Shown here: positions 18,223 to 26,812 of the stretch, one piece after another
How the letters are laid out: each line of letters opens with the position of its first letter
How positions within the stretch are numbered: the first letter of the stretch is position 1
The notes under the pieces: generated by a model
Told to the model about the DNA's origin: nothing
Database searches by the model: none
The model's input: only the letters and a program-made list of their open reading frames with translations
Translations under genes and position numbers: made by a program
Assembly (NCBI GenBank): GCA_021324795.1
Contig: JAJPIK010000037.1
Coordinates: 1 to 59,918, forward strand
Direction: 5' to 3'
Length of the DNA: 59,918 nt
Source of the DNA: Chloroflexota bacterium
GTDB lineage: Bacteria > Chloroflexota > UBA6077 > FW602-bin22 > CADDYW01

Positions 18223-18271
18223 GTTGCGCCCGCTCCTTTGCGATTTCCGCTTCCGTGTGAAGAGGATTAGG

Positions 18272-18349
18272 ATGAAGACGGCCTGCCACCTTCATCTAGG
18301 CACGGTCCTCGCCGGTGACGCCAGCTTGCGACCAGGAGACCTCGAATGA
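18272..18349 (+). CDS. 25-aa ORF in the murE/murF position, possible ligase relic
   Basis: A short frame with a GAGGA site 6 nt before its ATG; its TGA overlaps the mraY ATG (ATGA), so it looks translated and coupled. The peptide is MKTACHLHLGTVLAGD followed by ASLRPGDLE. The frame is open back to an ATG at 18212 inside the end of ftsI. Its start and the G-TVLAGD and RPGDL elements resemble the N terminus of MurE/MurF ligases, which normally lie exactly here between ftsI and mraY. I infer an internal deletion product; homology over so few residues is not proven. Confidence 0.4.
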   Translation: MKTACHLHLGTVLAGDASLRPGDLE

Positions 18350-19305
18350 CGACGGCCGCCATCGTTGCCCTCATTCCATTAAATTATCTAATCGGATTGC
18401 TCTGGGCGCCGGCGCTCATCGCCTGGCTGCGGCGCGTGAAGTTTGGCAAGCAAATTCGCCTGGAAGGGCCGAGCAGCCATCTGGTAAAGGCGGGCACGCC
18501 AACCATGGGGGGATGGTTGTTTATTCTGACCCCGCTGGTGCCCACCATTTTGCTCGTCCCGGATCGCGCCACCCTCGCCATACCCCTGGTCGCAATGCTT
18601 CTCTTCGGTGGCTCGGGAGCACTCGACGATTACGCCAATATGAAGAGCAAGGAAGGACTTGGGTTTCGGGTTCGCTACAAGTTTGTCTGGCACAGCCTTC
18701 TGGCGCTTGCCCTGGCCTGGTGGCTCTACCAAACTCCAGCCCTTCGGATGCAACGCATTCCGTTCCTGGGCGCGCTGGATCTGGGGGCCTGGTTCATTCC
18801 TTTCGCGGCGTTCACGATTTTTAGCTGCGCGGCCGGGGTGAACGAGATCGATGGACTCGACGGGTTGGCCGGTGGCACGTCGCTGGCGGCGTTCGGCAGC
18901 TATCTCGTCCTCGCCCTGGCTGCGAATCTGGCTGCCCAGGCTGCTTTCGCGGCGGCAATCAGCGGCGCCTTGCTCGCCTTTTTGTGGTACAACGTCAATC
19001 CGGCCAAGGTGTTCATGGGGGACACGGGTGCTCTCGCTCTGGGCAGTGCGCTCGCTGTGTTAGCCCTGCAGACGCGCTGGATTGCCCTTCTCCCAATCAT
19101 CGGCGCGATGTTTGTTTTCGAGCTAGTGACAGTTATCATGCAGGTGGGGTACTTCAAGCTCACTCATGGTAAGCGACTATTCAAGATGACCCCGATTCAC
19201 CACCACTTCGAGCTCAGCGGCTGGCCAGAACCCCAGATCGTGCAGCGATTCTGGATCATTGGTATGATCGCTGGCTCGGTTGGTCTCGCCTTGGGACTGA
19301 CCTGA
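18346..19305 (+). CDS. mraY: phospho-N-acetylmuramoyl-pentapeptide transferase
   Basis: Polytopic enzyme that makes lipid I, 319 aa, slightly short for the family. Motifs include GTPTMGGW near residue 50, GALDDYANMKSKEGLGFRVRYK, EIDGLDGLAGG (the catalytic Asp cluster), VFMGDTGALALG and PIHHHFELSGWPEPQIVQRFW, all diagnostic of MraY. About ten membrane helices are apparent. An AGGAGA site precedes the ATG. Its stop shares a base with the murD start (TGATG). Confidence 0.95.
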   Translation: MTTAAIVALIPLNYLIGLLWAPALIAWLRRVKFGKQIRLEGPSSHLVKAGTPTMGGWLFILTPLVPTILLVPDRATLAIPLVAMLLFGGSGALDDYANMKSKEGLGFRVRYKFVWHSLLALALAWWLYQTPALRMQRIPFLGALDLGAWFIPFAAFTIFSCAAGVNEIDGLDGLAGGTSLAAFGSYLVLALAANLAAQAAFAAAISGALLAFLWYNVNPAKVFMGDTGALALGSALAVLALQTRWIALLPIIGAMFVFELVTVIMQVGYFKLTHGKRLFKMTPIHHHFELSGWPEPQIVQRFWIIGMIAGSVGLALGLT

Positions 19306-20699
19306 TGGAAACAGTGCAGATCGGCGAGTTGCGCGGTCGGCGTTTTACACTGATCGGACTTGGCCGTCGAACGCACGTTGCCCTGGCACGATTCTTGATT
19401 CGACACGGTGCCGTCGTCCGGATCAGCGAACGCAAGCCGCTCGACGAGCTCCGCGAAGAGTTAGCACTGATCAGTGACCTGCCAGTCGAAGTCCAGGCCG
19501 GCGGACATCGCGATGAGCACGTCGCCGATGCCGACGCGGTCTTTGTCACGCCCGGTGCGCCCCGTGATCTGCCGATCCTGGAAGCGGCGCGACGCCGCGG
19601 CATCCCGATCACCAATGAAATTGAGTTGGTCTTTGAACGCTGTCGGGCACCGATCGTCGGCATTACCGGGTCAGTCGGAAAGACGACGACGACCAGCCTG
19701 ATCGGCAGAATCCTGGCTGCCGCTGGACGTCAGGTCATTGTCGGCGGCAACATTGGCGTCCCGGTCATCGAGGTGGTGGACGACCTTGGTCCGGATGCCT
19801 GGGTCGTGCTCGAACTGAGCAGCTTTCAGCTCGAAACCCTCCGCCGACGGCCATTAGTCGGCGCCATCCTTAACGTGACGCCGAATCACCTCGATCGTCA
19901 CCCAACGTTCGAGCACTATCGTGAAAGCAAATTCAATCTCTTGCGGCACCAGCTCCCGACCGATTGGGCAATTCTCGGCGCGGATGACCCGGTCGCGGCG
20001 AGCTTCGCCGAGCGCTGCCCTGGCCAGGTTCGCTGGTTCTCGATCCAGCACACTGTTGCAGCGGGAGCTTTCTTGGCCGGCGACGAGCTCCGAGTTCGTG
20101 ATTCAGGCTCTGAGACCAGCTTCGCCCGGGTTGGCGACCTCATCCTACCAGGACGCCACAACCTGCTCAACGTCCTGGCTGCCGCGGCGATCGCCCGATC
20201 CATCGGCATCGGCGTGTCCGCCATCGCCGAGGTGGCCAAATCTTTCCCCGGAGTTGAGCACCGGCTCGAGTTCGTCCGAGAGCTCGACGGTGTCTTGTAC
20301 TTCAACGATTCGATTGCCACCGCGCCGGAGCGAACCGCTGCCGCGCTGAGAGCTTTCGATCGCCCGGTCGTCTTGATTGCTGGTGGACGGAGCAAACATT
20401 TGCCGCTCGGCGAAGTAGCCATGCTGGTTCGCCAAAAAGCACGGGCCGTGGTAACGTTTGGAGAAATGGCCGACGAGATTATGACCGCCTTGCGCGAACC
20501 GAACCGGGAAGCGCATCCACCGATCGAGCAGGTAGGCAACCTGGTCGACGCCGTTGACTGTGCACGACGGTTAGCTCAACCGGGAGACGTCGTGGTCTTA
20601 TCTCCTGCCGGCACGAGTTTCGACCAGTTTCGTGATTTCGAAGAGCGCGGGCAGCGATTCAAGGAAGCAGTGCGAGCGCTCGCCGAAGGAAGACGATGA
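19305..20699 (+). CDS. murD: UDP-N-acetylmuramoylalanine--D-glutamate ligase
   Basis: Cytoplasmic ligase adding D-glutamate to UDP-MurNAc-L-Ala, 464 aa. The ATP loop is GITGSVGKTTTT with the catalytic Lys near residue 126; consensus is GTNGKTT, so GSVGK is a mild variant also known in MurD. Further motifs are NVTPNHLDRHPTFEHY, LPGRHNLLNVLAAAA, YFNDSIATAPERTAAAL and GGRSKHLP. It overlaps mraY by one base and ftsW by 4 nt. Confidence 0.93.
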   Translation: METVQIGELRGRRFTLIGLGRRTHVALARFLIRHGAVVRISERKPLDELREELALISDLPVEVQAGGHRDEHVADADAVFVTPGAPRDLPILEAARRRGIPITNEIELVFERCRAPIVGITGSVGKTTTTSLIGRILAAAGRQVIVGGNIGVPVIEVVDDLGPDAWVVLELSSFQLETLRRRPLVGAILNVTPNHLDRHPTFEHYRESKFNLLRHQLPTDWAILGADDPVAASFAERCPGQVRWFSIQHTVAAGAFLAGDELRVRDSGSETSFARVGDLILPGRHNLLNVLAAAAIARSIGIGVSAIAEVAKSFPGVEHRLEFVRELDGVLYFNDSIATAPERTAAALRAFDRPVVLIAGGRSKHLPLGEVAMLVRQKARAVVTFGEMADEIMTALREPNREAHPPIEQVGNLVDAVDCARRLAQPGDVVVLSPAGTSFDQFRDFEERGQRFKEAVRALAEGRR

Positions 20700-21892
20700 T
20701 TGACCAAGTGCCAGATCACATGGCTGCTCGCCACGAATGGCATCGCCCTGATTACGCCCTACTCGCCGCGGTGGCCGTGCTGCTGGTCATCGGCCTCGAC
20801 ATGGTCTACAGCGCCAGTTATGTCATTGCTCACAACAACCCCGCGTACGGCAGCGATACGTACTTCCTGGTTCGTCAGCTCATCTGGGCAGGCATGGGAG
20901 CGATCGGACTGCTGATTTTTCAGATCATCGATTATCACCGCTGGCAGCGGCTGACCGTCCCACTGATGGCAGTGATCGTGATCTTGCTATTCATCGTTTT
21001 AGTCTCGCGACTTGGTCACTCCGCCTACGGAGCTCAGCGCTGGTTACAGATTGGTCCTCTACCTCCGCTCCAGCCCAGTGAATTCGCGAAGTTCGCCCTC
21101 GTCCTCTATTACGCCGAGTGGCTCAGTCGGCGACGCGATCGAATCACGAGCTTCTCGGAGGTCACCTTGCCATTTGGCGTAACCGTCGCTGTCGTCTGCG
21201 GTCTGGTCGTCATGCAGCCAGACCTGGGCAGCGCCTTTGTCATCGCCACGACCGCGGTATGCCTCTTTTTCGTGGCCGGGGCAGACGTGCGACACCTCAT
21301 CGGTGGCCTTGTCGTCGGCACCGGGGCAATGGTGCTCCTGATCCTTGACGCCAGCTATCGTTCTCAGCGAATCACCGCTTTTCTGAATCCGGCGAGCGAT
21401 CCATTGGGCGTGGGGTGGAACATCACCCAAGCCGAGATCGCCCTTGGCTCCGGTGGGATCTTCGGACTCGGGTTGGGTGCGAGTCGGCAGAAGTTTTATT
21501 ACCTGCCCAATGCGCATACCGACGCCATCTTCGCGGTCATCGGCGAGGAACTTGGTTTGCTCGGAACCGCTGCTATTTTGATCCTCTTCGCAGTCATCGC
21601 CTATCGTGGCTACCGGATCGCAATCCAGGCTCCCGATTCTTACGGTGCCTTGCTCGCGTCTGGGATTACCTCCTGGCTCGTGGTTCAAGCCCTGATCAAC
21701 GTCGCGGTGATTACCGCGGTCATTCCATTTACGGGGATTCCCTTGCCCTTTGTCAGCTTCGGCGGCTCGTCGCTGATCGTCTCCCTGGTGGCCGTGGGCG
21801 TTCTCTTGAATGTGTCTCGTCAGCCCGCGGGATTCCGACCAGACCGTCGTCGCAATCACGGTGCCGAGCCTTTCGTGTGGGGGGCCGAATGA
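20696..21892 (+). CDS. ftsW: septal peptidoglycan polymerase (SEDS family)
   Basis: SEDS glycosyltransferase, 398 aa, about ten membrane helices. Hallmarks: LQPSEFAKFALVLYYAEWLSRR, the loop MQPDLGSAFVIATTA with the essential Asp, GLGLGASRQKFYYLPNAHTDAIFAVIGEELG and GIPLPFVSFGGSSLI. It polymerises lipid II together with the FtsI-class protein encoded upstream. Start and stop overlap murD (ATGATTG) and murG (ATGA). Confidence 0.93.
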   Translation: MIDQVPDHMAARHEWHRPDYALLAAVAVLLVIGLDMVYSASYVIAHNNPAYGSDTYFLVRQLIWAGMGAIGLLIFQIIDYHRWQRLTVPLMAVIVILLFIVLVSRLGHSAYGAQRWLQIGPLPPLQPSEFAKFALVLYYAEWLSRRRDRITSFSEVTLPFGVTVAVVCGLVVMQPDLGSAFVIATTAVCLFFVAGADVRHLIGGLVVGTGAMVLLILDASYRSQRITAFLNPASDPLGVGWNITQAEIALGSGGIFGLGLGASRQKFYYLPNAHTDAIFAVIGEELGLLGTAAILILFAVIAYRGYRIAIQAPDSYGALLASGITSWLVVQALINVAVITAVIPFTGIPLPFVSFGGSSLIVSLVAVGVLLNVSRQPAGFRPDRRRNHGAEPFVWGAE

Positions 21893-23028
21893 AACCGGGA
21901 TTGCGCATTCTCCTAACCGGCGGGGGCACTGGAGGCCACGTCTATCCCGCGCTTTCGGTAGTTGCTGCGAGCACTCGGGCCGGCGAGGTTGCGGATTATC
22001 TCTGGATTGGCACCGTGGAAGGCATGGAACGCGGTATTGTCGAAAGGGCCGGCTTGCCTTTTGAGCCAGTTACTGCTGGTGCAATTCGCGGACGATCAGT
22101 CACGGCGGCCGTGATCAGCCTATTGAGCACCCTGCGGGGCACGCACCAGGCGTTGTCAATCATTCGCCGTTGGCAAGCCGACGTCGTCCTCGCTACCGGC
22201 GGCTTCGTCTGCGTGCCGGTCGTGCTCGCCGCGAAGCTGGCGCATATCCCAAGAGTCATTTACCTACCGGACCTCCGACCCGGTTGGGCGGTTCGCTTTC
22301 TTGCCCGGATCGCCTCGGCGGTTGCAGTCTCGTTCGACGAGGTATGTCCCTTCATTCCCACGCGCAAGACATACGTCACCGGCTATCCGGTTCGGCCGGA
22401 AATCTTTGACTGGACACCGGAGCAGGGACGACTGGTGTTGGGAGTAACCGACGGCGCTCCGGTGACCCTGGTTCTTGGTGGCAGTCGTGGCGCGCAGTCG
22501 ATCAATGACGCGATCTTTCAGAACCTCGAGTCATTGCTCGAAAAAACGTGGATCGTCCACGCAGCGGGAGTGAACAACGTCGCCGGGATCGAGAAGCGGC
22601 GAGCGGCTTTGCCTCCCCTCCTCCAGCAACGTTATCGTCTGTATCCCTATCTAAACGAAGAACTGGTACCGGCCCTCGTGAGCGCGACCGTCGTCGTCGC
22701 CCGCTCCGGCGCTTCGGTCCTTGGCGAGTTGCCGGCCGTCGGAGCGCCGGGTATTCTCGTTCCTTACCCACACGCCGGCGGGCATCAACGCTTGAACGCA
22801 AGCTTTCTCGCGGAGCGTGGCGCGGCCATTGTCGTCGACGACGCTGCCGCCCGGAACGGTGCCCTGGCTACCGCGATTCTCGACCTCTTGGCAGATAATG
22901 TGCGGCGGGATCGAATGGCAACTGCGGCGCGCCGCTTGGCTCGGCCCGCCGCAGCGCTGGATCTCTTCCACTTAATCGGCGAAGTGGCATCGCCGGCGGG
23001 TCGACAAGCCATCAGGAGGTGGGCGTGA
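21889..23028 (+). CDS. murG: lipid II synthase, UDP-GlcNAc transferase
   Basis: GT28 enzyme converting lipid I to lipid II, 379 aa. Glycine-rich LLTGGGTGGHVYPAL near the N terminus, VLATGGFVCVPVVLAA, LVLGGSRGAQSIND and the sugar-nucleotide loop RSGASVLGELPAVGAPGILVPYPHAGGHQ are all present. The ATG at 21889 overlaps the ftsW stop; the longer open frame from 21415 lies inside ftsW. It acts at the inner membrane face between MraY and the flippase. Confidence 0.95.
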   Translation: MKPGLRILLTGGGTGGHVYPALSVVAASTRAGEVADYLWIGTVEGMERGIVERAGLPFEPVTAGAIRGRSVTAAVISLLSTLRGTHQALSIIRRWQADVVLATGGFVCVPVVLAAKLAHIPRVIYLPDLRPGWAVRFLARIASAVAVSFDEVCPFIPTRKTYVTGYPVRPEIFDWTPEQGRLVLGVTDGAPVTLVLGGSRGAQSINDAIFQNLESLLEKTWIVHAAGVNNVAGIEKRRAALPPLLQQRYRLYPYLNEELVPALVSATVVVARSGASVLGELPAVGAPGILVPYPHAGGHQRLNASFLAERGAAIVVDDAAARNGALATAILDLLADNVRRDRMATAARRLARPAAALDLFHLIGEVASPAGRQAIRRWA

Positions 23029-23642
23029 GCGTAGTCGATGTCATGGTCTTGGCTATTCTCTTTTTTGGCATCGTTGGTTTCTGGCGAGGTTGGCTGCGGG
23101 AAGTCGGCGCGCTGGCCGGCTTGCTGCTGAGCTGGTTGACCGTAACCGCGCTAAAGGGTGCGCTGGTGCGCTTGGTGAATCGCCTCGCATTGATCGTCGT
23201 CTTCACCGCGAAGGATGGATTTGACGTCGCCCAGCCGGGGACACTGATCGCTCAGCTCAAGGGCGAGCCGTTGATTGATCCAGCACACACCCTGGCCTTC
23301 GCCGGTGTGGTCGTGGCCGTTCTCGCCTTGATTTCCTATTTTGCTTCCCAACGGTTGGTCGCCAGGCCGGCAAATGCGTCGGCTCAGGTGCTCGGTGCGC
23401 TGGTCGGTTTGGTGAATGGCTACCTGCTCGCTTATCTGGGATTTCGTTATCTCGCTCCCGGCGCTGCGCTACCCGGGCCGACCGTCTTGGGGAACACGAC
23501 GGTGTCTGGTGTGCTTGGCCATTATTTGACTACGCTATTGGTGGTTGGGGTCGTGCTCGTGATCGCGATCTCGCTGCTAAGCTCCCAAAGACTTTCGGGA
23601 CGCGGCGCATCCAGGCCGGCGGTTGACCGTGGCAAGAACTGA
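23025..23642 (+). CDS. CvpA-family membrane protein within the dcw operon
   Basis: A 205-aa protein with four to five hydrophobic segments, beginning VVDVMVLAILFFGIVGFWRGWLREVGALAGLL, the recognisable CvpA/colicin V production signature. The GTG at 23025 overlaps the murG TGA and has AGGAGG 6 nt upstream, which rules out the GTG at 23019. A C-terminal basic tail follows the last helix. Its role is not established; placement between murG and murC suggests a link to envelope growth and is not the textbook dcw order. Confidence 0.8.
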   Translation: MSVVDVMVLAILFFGIVGFWRGWLREVGALAGLLLSWLTVTALKGALVRLVNRLALIVVFTAKDGFDVAQPGTLIAQLKGEPLIDPAHTLAFAGVVVAVLALISYFASQRLVARPANASAQVLGALVGLVNGYLLAYLGFRYLAPGAALPGPTVLGNTTVSGVLGHYLTTLLVVGVVLVIAISLLSSQRLSGRGASRPAVDRGKN

Positions 23643-23656
23643 TTGGTAAGGTTTGT

Positions 23657-25084
23657 ATGACCGAAGCGATGACTCTTCCTTGGCCAGCGGGGACAACTAT
23701 CCATCTCGTCGGCGTCGGTGGCGCTGGGATGAGTTCGCTCGCGATCATCCTGCGCGACGCGGGCTACCTCGTTACAGGCTCGGATCTCGCCGCCTCTTCC
23801 ACGGTCGAGGACCTTCGAAGGCGCGGCATTCCGGTTCAGGTCGGACACCACGCCGAAAACGTCGGCTCGGCGACCTTCGTAATCCGCTCGTCGGCCGTCC
23901 CACGCAGCAATCCAGAAGTCAGCTTTGCCGCGAGTCACGGTATTCCCGTGCTCAAGCACTCCGAAGCGCTGGGTGCGCTTACGCGGGTGCGCCGTACCGT
24001 GGCGGTGGCCGGTACCCACGGGAAAACGACGACGACAGCCATGCTCGCGACTATTCTCTTCGCCGCCGGGTTTGATCCGACAGTACTGATTGGTGGGGTT
24101 GTGCCTACCCTTGGCTCCGGCGCTCACTGGGGCACTGGCGACCTCCTCGTTGCCGAAGCCGATGAGTTTGACCGCCGATTTCTCGATCTTTACCCGGAAA
24201 TTGCGATTGTGAACAACGTCGAGGCCGATCACCTGGACTACTACGAGTCACTCGACGCCATTGTCAGAGCCTTCAAGCAATTTCTCGAGCGCGTTCCGGA
24301 GGATGGGTGGCGTTTGCTTTGTTCCGATAGCCCGTTGGCCAGTCAGCTCGCGGACCTTGATCCCGAGCGCTCGGTCACCTACGGCCTTGGCGACAGCGCA
24401 GAATGGCAGGCAATTGGCATCTCTCCGAACGAAGGAGGGGGAAACGATTTTTACGTGATGGCCAACGGTACGTTAGTGGGGCACTTTCACCTGCGTGTTC
24501 CGGGGCGACACAACGTGACCAACGCCCTGGCGGCCGCTCTCGCGGCCGGTCGCATCGGTGTCGACTTCACGACGGCGGCGGCAGCGCTGGAAGGCTTCTC
24601 CGGCGTGCAGCGCCGACTGGAGCACAAAGGAGAAGCCGCCGGTGTCAGTGTGTACGACGACTACGGCCACCACCCTACCGAGATTCGGGCGACACTCGCA
24701 GCCGCCCGGGAGGGACAACCGGGGCGGTTGATCTGCCTCTTTCAGCCACACACCCACCACCGATTGAATGCGCTCTTCGACGACTTCACCGATGCTTTTG
24801 GCGACGCCGACCTCGTCATCGTTTCCGACGTCTACGCGCCGGCTGGGCGTGGACCGGCTAGCGGTGACCGAGGGTCTGCCGAGCTGGCGAATGCGATTGT
24901 CGACACAGAAGCACGCTATGGAGGAGACCTCACGACCTCGATCTCGCGCGTGGCCGAGCTTGCCCGTCCCGGCGACGTTATCGTGACAATGGGCGCCGGG
25001 GACGTCACCACGGCAGGTCCACGCATACTCAGCTTACTGTCCAAACGCGAAGCTGCGCAAACCGGAGGAAGTCATGCTCACTAA
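23657..25084 (+). CDS. murC: UDP-N-acetylmuramate--L-alanine ligase
   Basis: First amino-acid ligase of peptidoglycan synthesis, 475 aa. Starts with the IHLVGVGGAGMSSLAIIL Rossmann motif, then VAGTHGKTTTTAML with the ATP-loop Lys near residue 123, LVAEADEFDRRFL, NNVEADHLDYY, VPGRHNVTNALAA and DDYGHHPTEIRATL. All key residues look intact. It overlaps murB by 11 nt. Confidence 0.95.
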   Translation: MTEAMTLPWPAGTTIHLVGVGGAGMSSLAIILRDAGYLVTGSDLAASSTVEDLRRRGIPVQVGHHAENVGSATFVIRSSAVPRSNPEVSFAASHGIPVLKHSEALGALTRVRRTVAVAGTHGKTTTTAMLATILFAAGFDPTVLIGGVVPTLGSGAHWGTGDLLVAEADEFDRRFLDLYPEIAIVNNVEADHLDYYESLDAIVRAFKQFLERVPEDGWRLLCSDSPLASQLADLDPERSVTYGLGDSAEWQAIGISPNEGGGNDFYVMANGTLVGHFHLRVPGRHNVTNALAAALAAGRIGVDFTTAAAALEGFSGVQRRLEHKGEAAGVSVYDDYGHHPTEIRATLAAAREGQPGRLICLFQPHTHHRLNALFDDFTDAFGDADLVIVSDVYAPAGRGPASGDRGSAELANAIVDTEARYGGDLTTSISRVAELARPGDVIVTMGAGDVTTAGPRILSLLSKREAAQTGGSHAH

Positions 25085-26009
25085 GGTCCCCGATGCGCTG
25101 CGCGATCACTTTGGTCATCGTCTACGGGTCGAAGAGCCCCTAGCAATGCATACGAGCTTCCGCATCGGCGGACCGTCCGATCTCTTCATCTCGGCGAGAA
25201 CGCGCGAAGACCTGCTCAACGCGGTGGTCCTCGCGAGATCCGCTGGGATTCCGTGGCTCGTCCTTGGCCGCGGTAGCAACGTCTTGGTCGACGATCGCGG
25301 CATCCGGGGATTGGTTATCCGCAATGACACGCCCCAGCTCACGATCGACGCCGAGACCGGCCGCGTCCAAGCGGCCAGTGGGGTCCGCATGCCGACGCTG
25401 GGGGTACAAACCGCTCGAATGGGGTTGACCGGTCTTGAATGGTGTGTCGGCATTCCCGGCAGTGTCGGCGGTGGCGTGGTCATGAATGCTGGCGCCCACG
25501 GCGGCTGCATCGCCGACGCCCTAATCTCCGCCGAGGTGCTCGCGGACGGCACCCCGATGATCTGGCCTGCCGAGACATTTCAGCATTCGTACCGGATGAG
25601 CCGGTTACAATCAGAACGTGAGATCGTCGTGCTCGGAGCCGAATTCCGAACGCAGCACGGCATCGCCGGGGAGGCGCTTGGTCGCATCCGGACGTTCCGC
25701 CAACATCGCCAGGATACCCAGCCGACCGATCCCGGCGCCGGCTCGATCTTCCGCAACCCGCCCGGTGAATCGGCCGGAGCGTTGATCGATCAGGCCGGGC
25801 TGAAAGGCACCCGACGCGGCGACGCCTTGATTTCGCCGAAGCATGGGAACTTTATTGTCAACGTTGGCCATGCGTCCTCCTCGGATGTCCTCGCCCTGAT
25901 CGAACTGGCCCGCGAAGCTGTCTTTCAACAGTTCGGGATTATTCTCCATCCGGAAGTTGAGTTGATCGGCCCGATTGGACGGCGTAAACTTGCTGAGGGC
26001 AACGAGTGA
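25074..26009 (+). CDS. murB: UDP-N-acetylenolpyruvoylglucosamine reductase
   Basis: FAD/NADPH-dependent reductase that forms UDP-MurNAc, 311 aa, type II-like. Visible motifs are MHTSFRIGGPSDLF, LVLGRGSNVLVDDRGIRGLVI, GLEWCVGIPGSVGGGVVMNAGAHGG, PGAGSIFRNPPGESAGALIDQAGLKG and KHGNFIVNVGHASSSDV, with the catalytic Ser and late Glu regions conserved. It overlaps both murC and ftsQ, which fits the operon. Confidence 0.95.
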   Translation: MLTKVPDALRDHFGHRLRVEEPLAMHTSFRIGGPSDLFISARTREDLLNAVVLARSAGIPWLVLGRGSNVLVDDRGIRGLVIRNDTPQLTIDAETGRVQAASGVRMPTLGVQTARMGLTGLEWCVGIPGSVGGGVVMNAGAHGGCIADALISAEVLADGTPMIWPAETFQHSYRMSRLQSEREIVVLGAEFRTQHGIAGEALGRIRTFRQHRQDTQPTDPGAGSIFRNPPGESAGALIDQAGLKGTRRGDALISPKHGNFIVNVGHASSSDVLALIELAREAVFQQFGIILHPEVELIGPIGRRKLAEGNE

Positions 26010-26812
26010 TCGAGTGGCAGCGTGCTCATCGACGACCCACCCGACAAAAGCCAACTCGGCTTACCGGGCTCGCGAAGATTGCCGAGGTCATTTGGTGGCT
26101 CAGTCGCCGACTCTGGCAGTATGGTCCCCAGCGCTTACCATTCGCAGTATTAACTGCTCTTATCGTATTTGCGCTCGCCAATCTTCTACTAGGTAGCAAG
26201 CTCCGTGTCGAGCACGTCGAAGTGTCTGGGACACACTTGACCGATCCGGCTTCGGTCATCCAGGTTGCCGACGTCGAAGGCCGTAACCCATTTACCATCA
26301 ATACCGCCATGGTCGCCAAACAAATTAAGAAGTTAGGAGTCTATGAAAGTGTGCAAGTCGCGGTGCGCCTTCCCAACCTCACAACGATCCATGTGACCGA
26401 GCAGCAGCCCGCCTACATTTGGAAAGTTGATCCAACGCTTTACTTGGTTGCTCACGACGGTACGATCCTTGGACCAACCCCGGACGAAAACGAGCGTGTG
26501 ATCGTCGTCGACGCCGATCACCAGGCGGTTCGGATTGGTCAGAAAATCGACCCGCGCATTCTTGAAGAGGCAGCTTACTTGCTTGCGGTATTACCGCTCA
26601 CGACCTCCCTTTCTCCACATTACCTACTGTATTCGCGTGCTTCCGGTCTGATGATCCCCACGAACGACGGTTTCACCGTCACGATTGGCGACGATACCAA
26701 CATCAAGGAAAAGATCGAGATGCTTGGTCCGACATTGCGCGCCGCCGAAGCAGCCTCGCCTCGCCCCTCGGTCGTCGACGTGAGGTTCATACGACGTCCG
26801 TACTTTCACTAG
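26006..26812 (+). CDS. ftsQ: FtsQ/DivIB-type division protein
   Basis: Bitopic septal protein, 268 aa. A basic cytoplasmic N terminus and one membrane helix (about residues 45-65) are followed by a POTRA domain (LRVEHVEVSGTHLTDPASVIQVADVEGRNPF) and the FtsQ domain with RLPNLTTIHVTEQQPAYIW. It overlaps murB (ATGA). Its TAG stop is part of the CTAG target duplicated by the neighbouring insertion sequence, so the coding sequence is intact but whatever followed it has been separated. Confidence 0.85.
   Translation: MIEWQRAHRRPTRQKPTRLTGLAKIAEVIWWLSRRLWQYGPQRLPFAVLTALIVFALANLLLGSKLRVEHVEVSGTHLTDPASVIQVADVEGRNPFTINTAMVAKQIKKLGVYESVQVAVRLPNLTTIHVTEQQPAYIWKVDPTLYLVAHDGTILGPTPDENERVIVVDADHQAVRIGQKIDPRILEEAAYLLAVLPLTTSLSPHYLLYSRASGLMIPTNDGFTVTIGDDTNIKEKIEMLGPTLRAAEAASPRPSVVDVRFIRRPYFH

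Noticed and set aside
21415..21888. Upstream extension of the murG frame
   Set aside because: It lies within ftsW; the ATG at 21889 overlaps the ftsW stop and begins the conserved MurG sequence.
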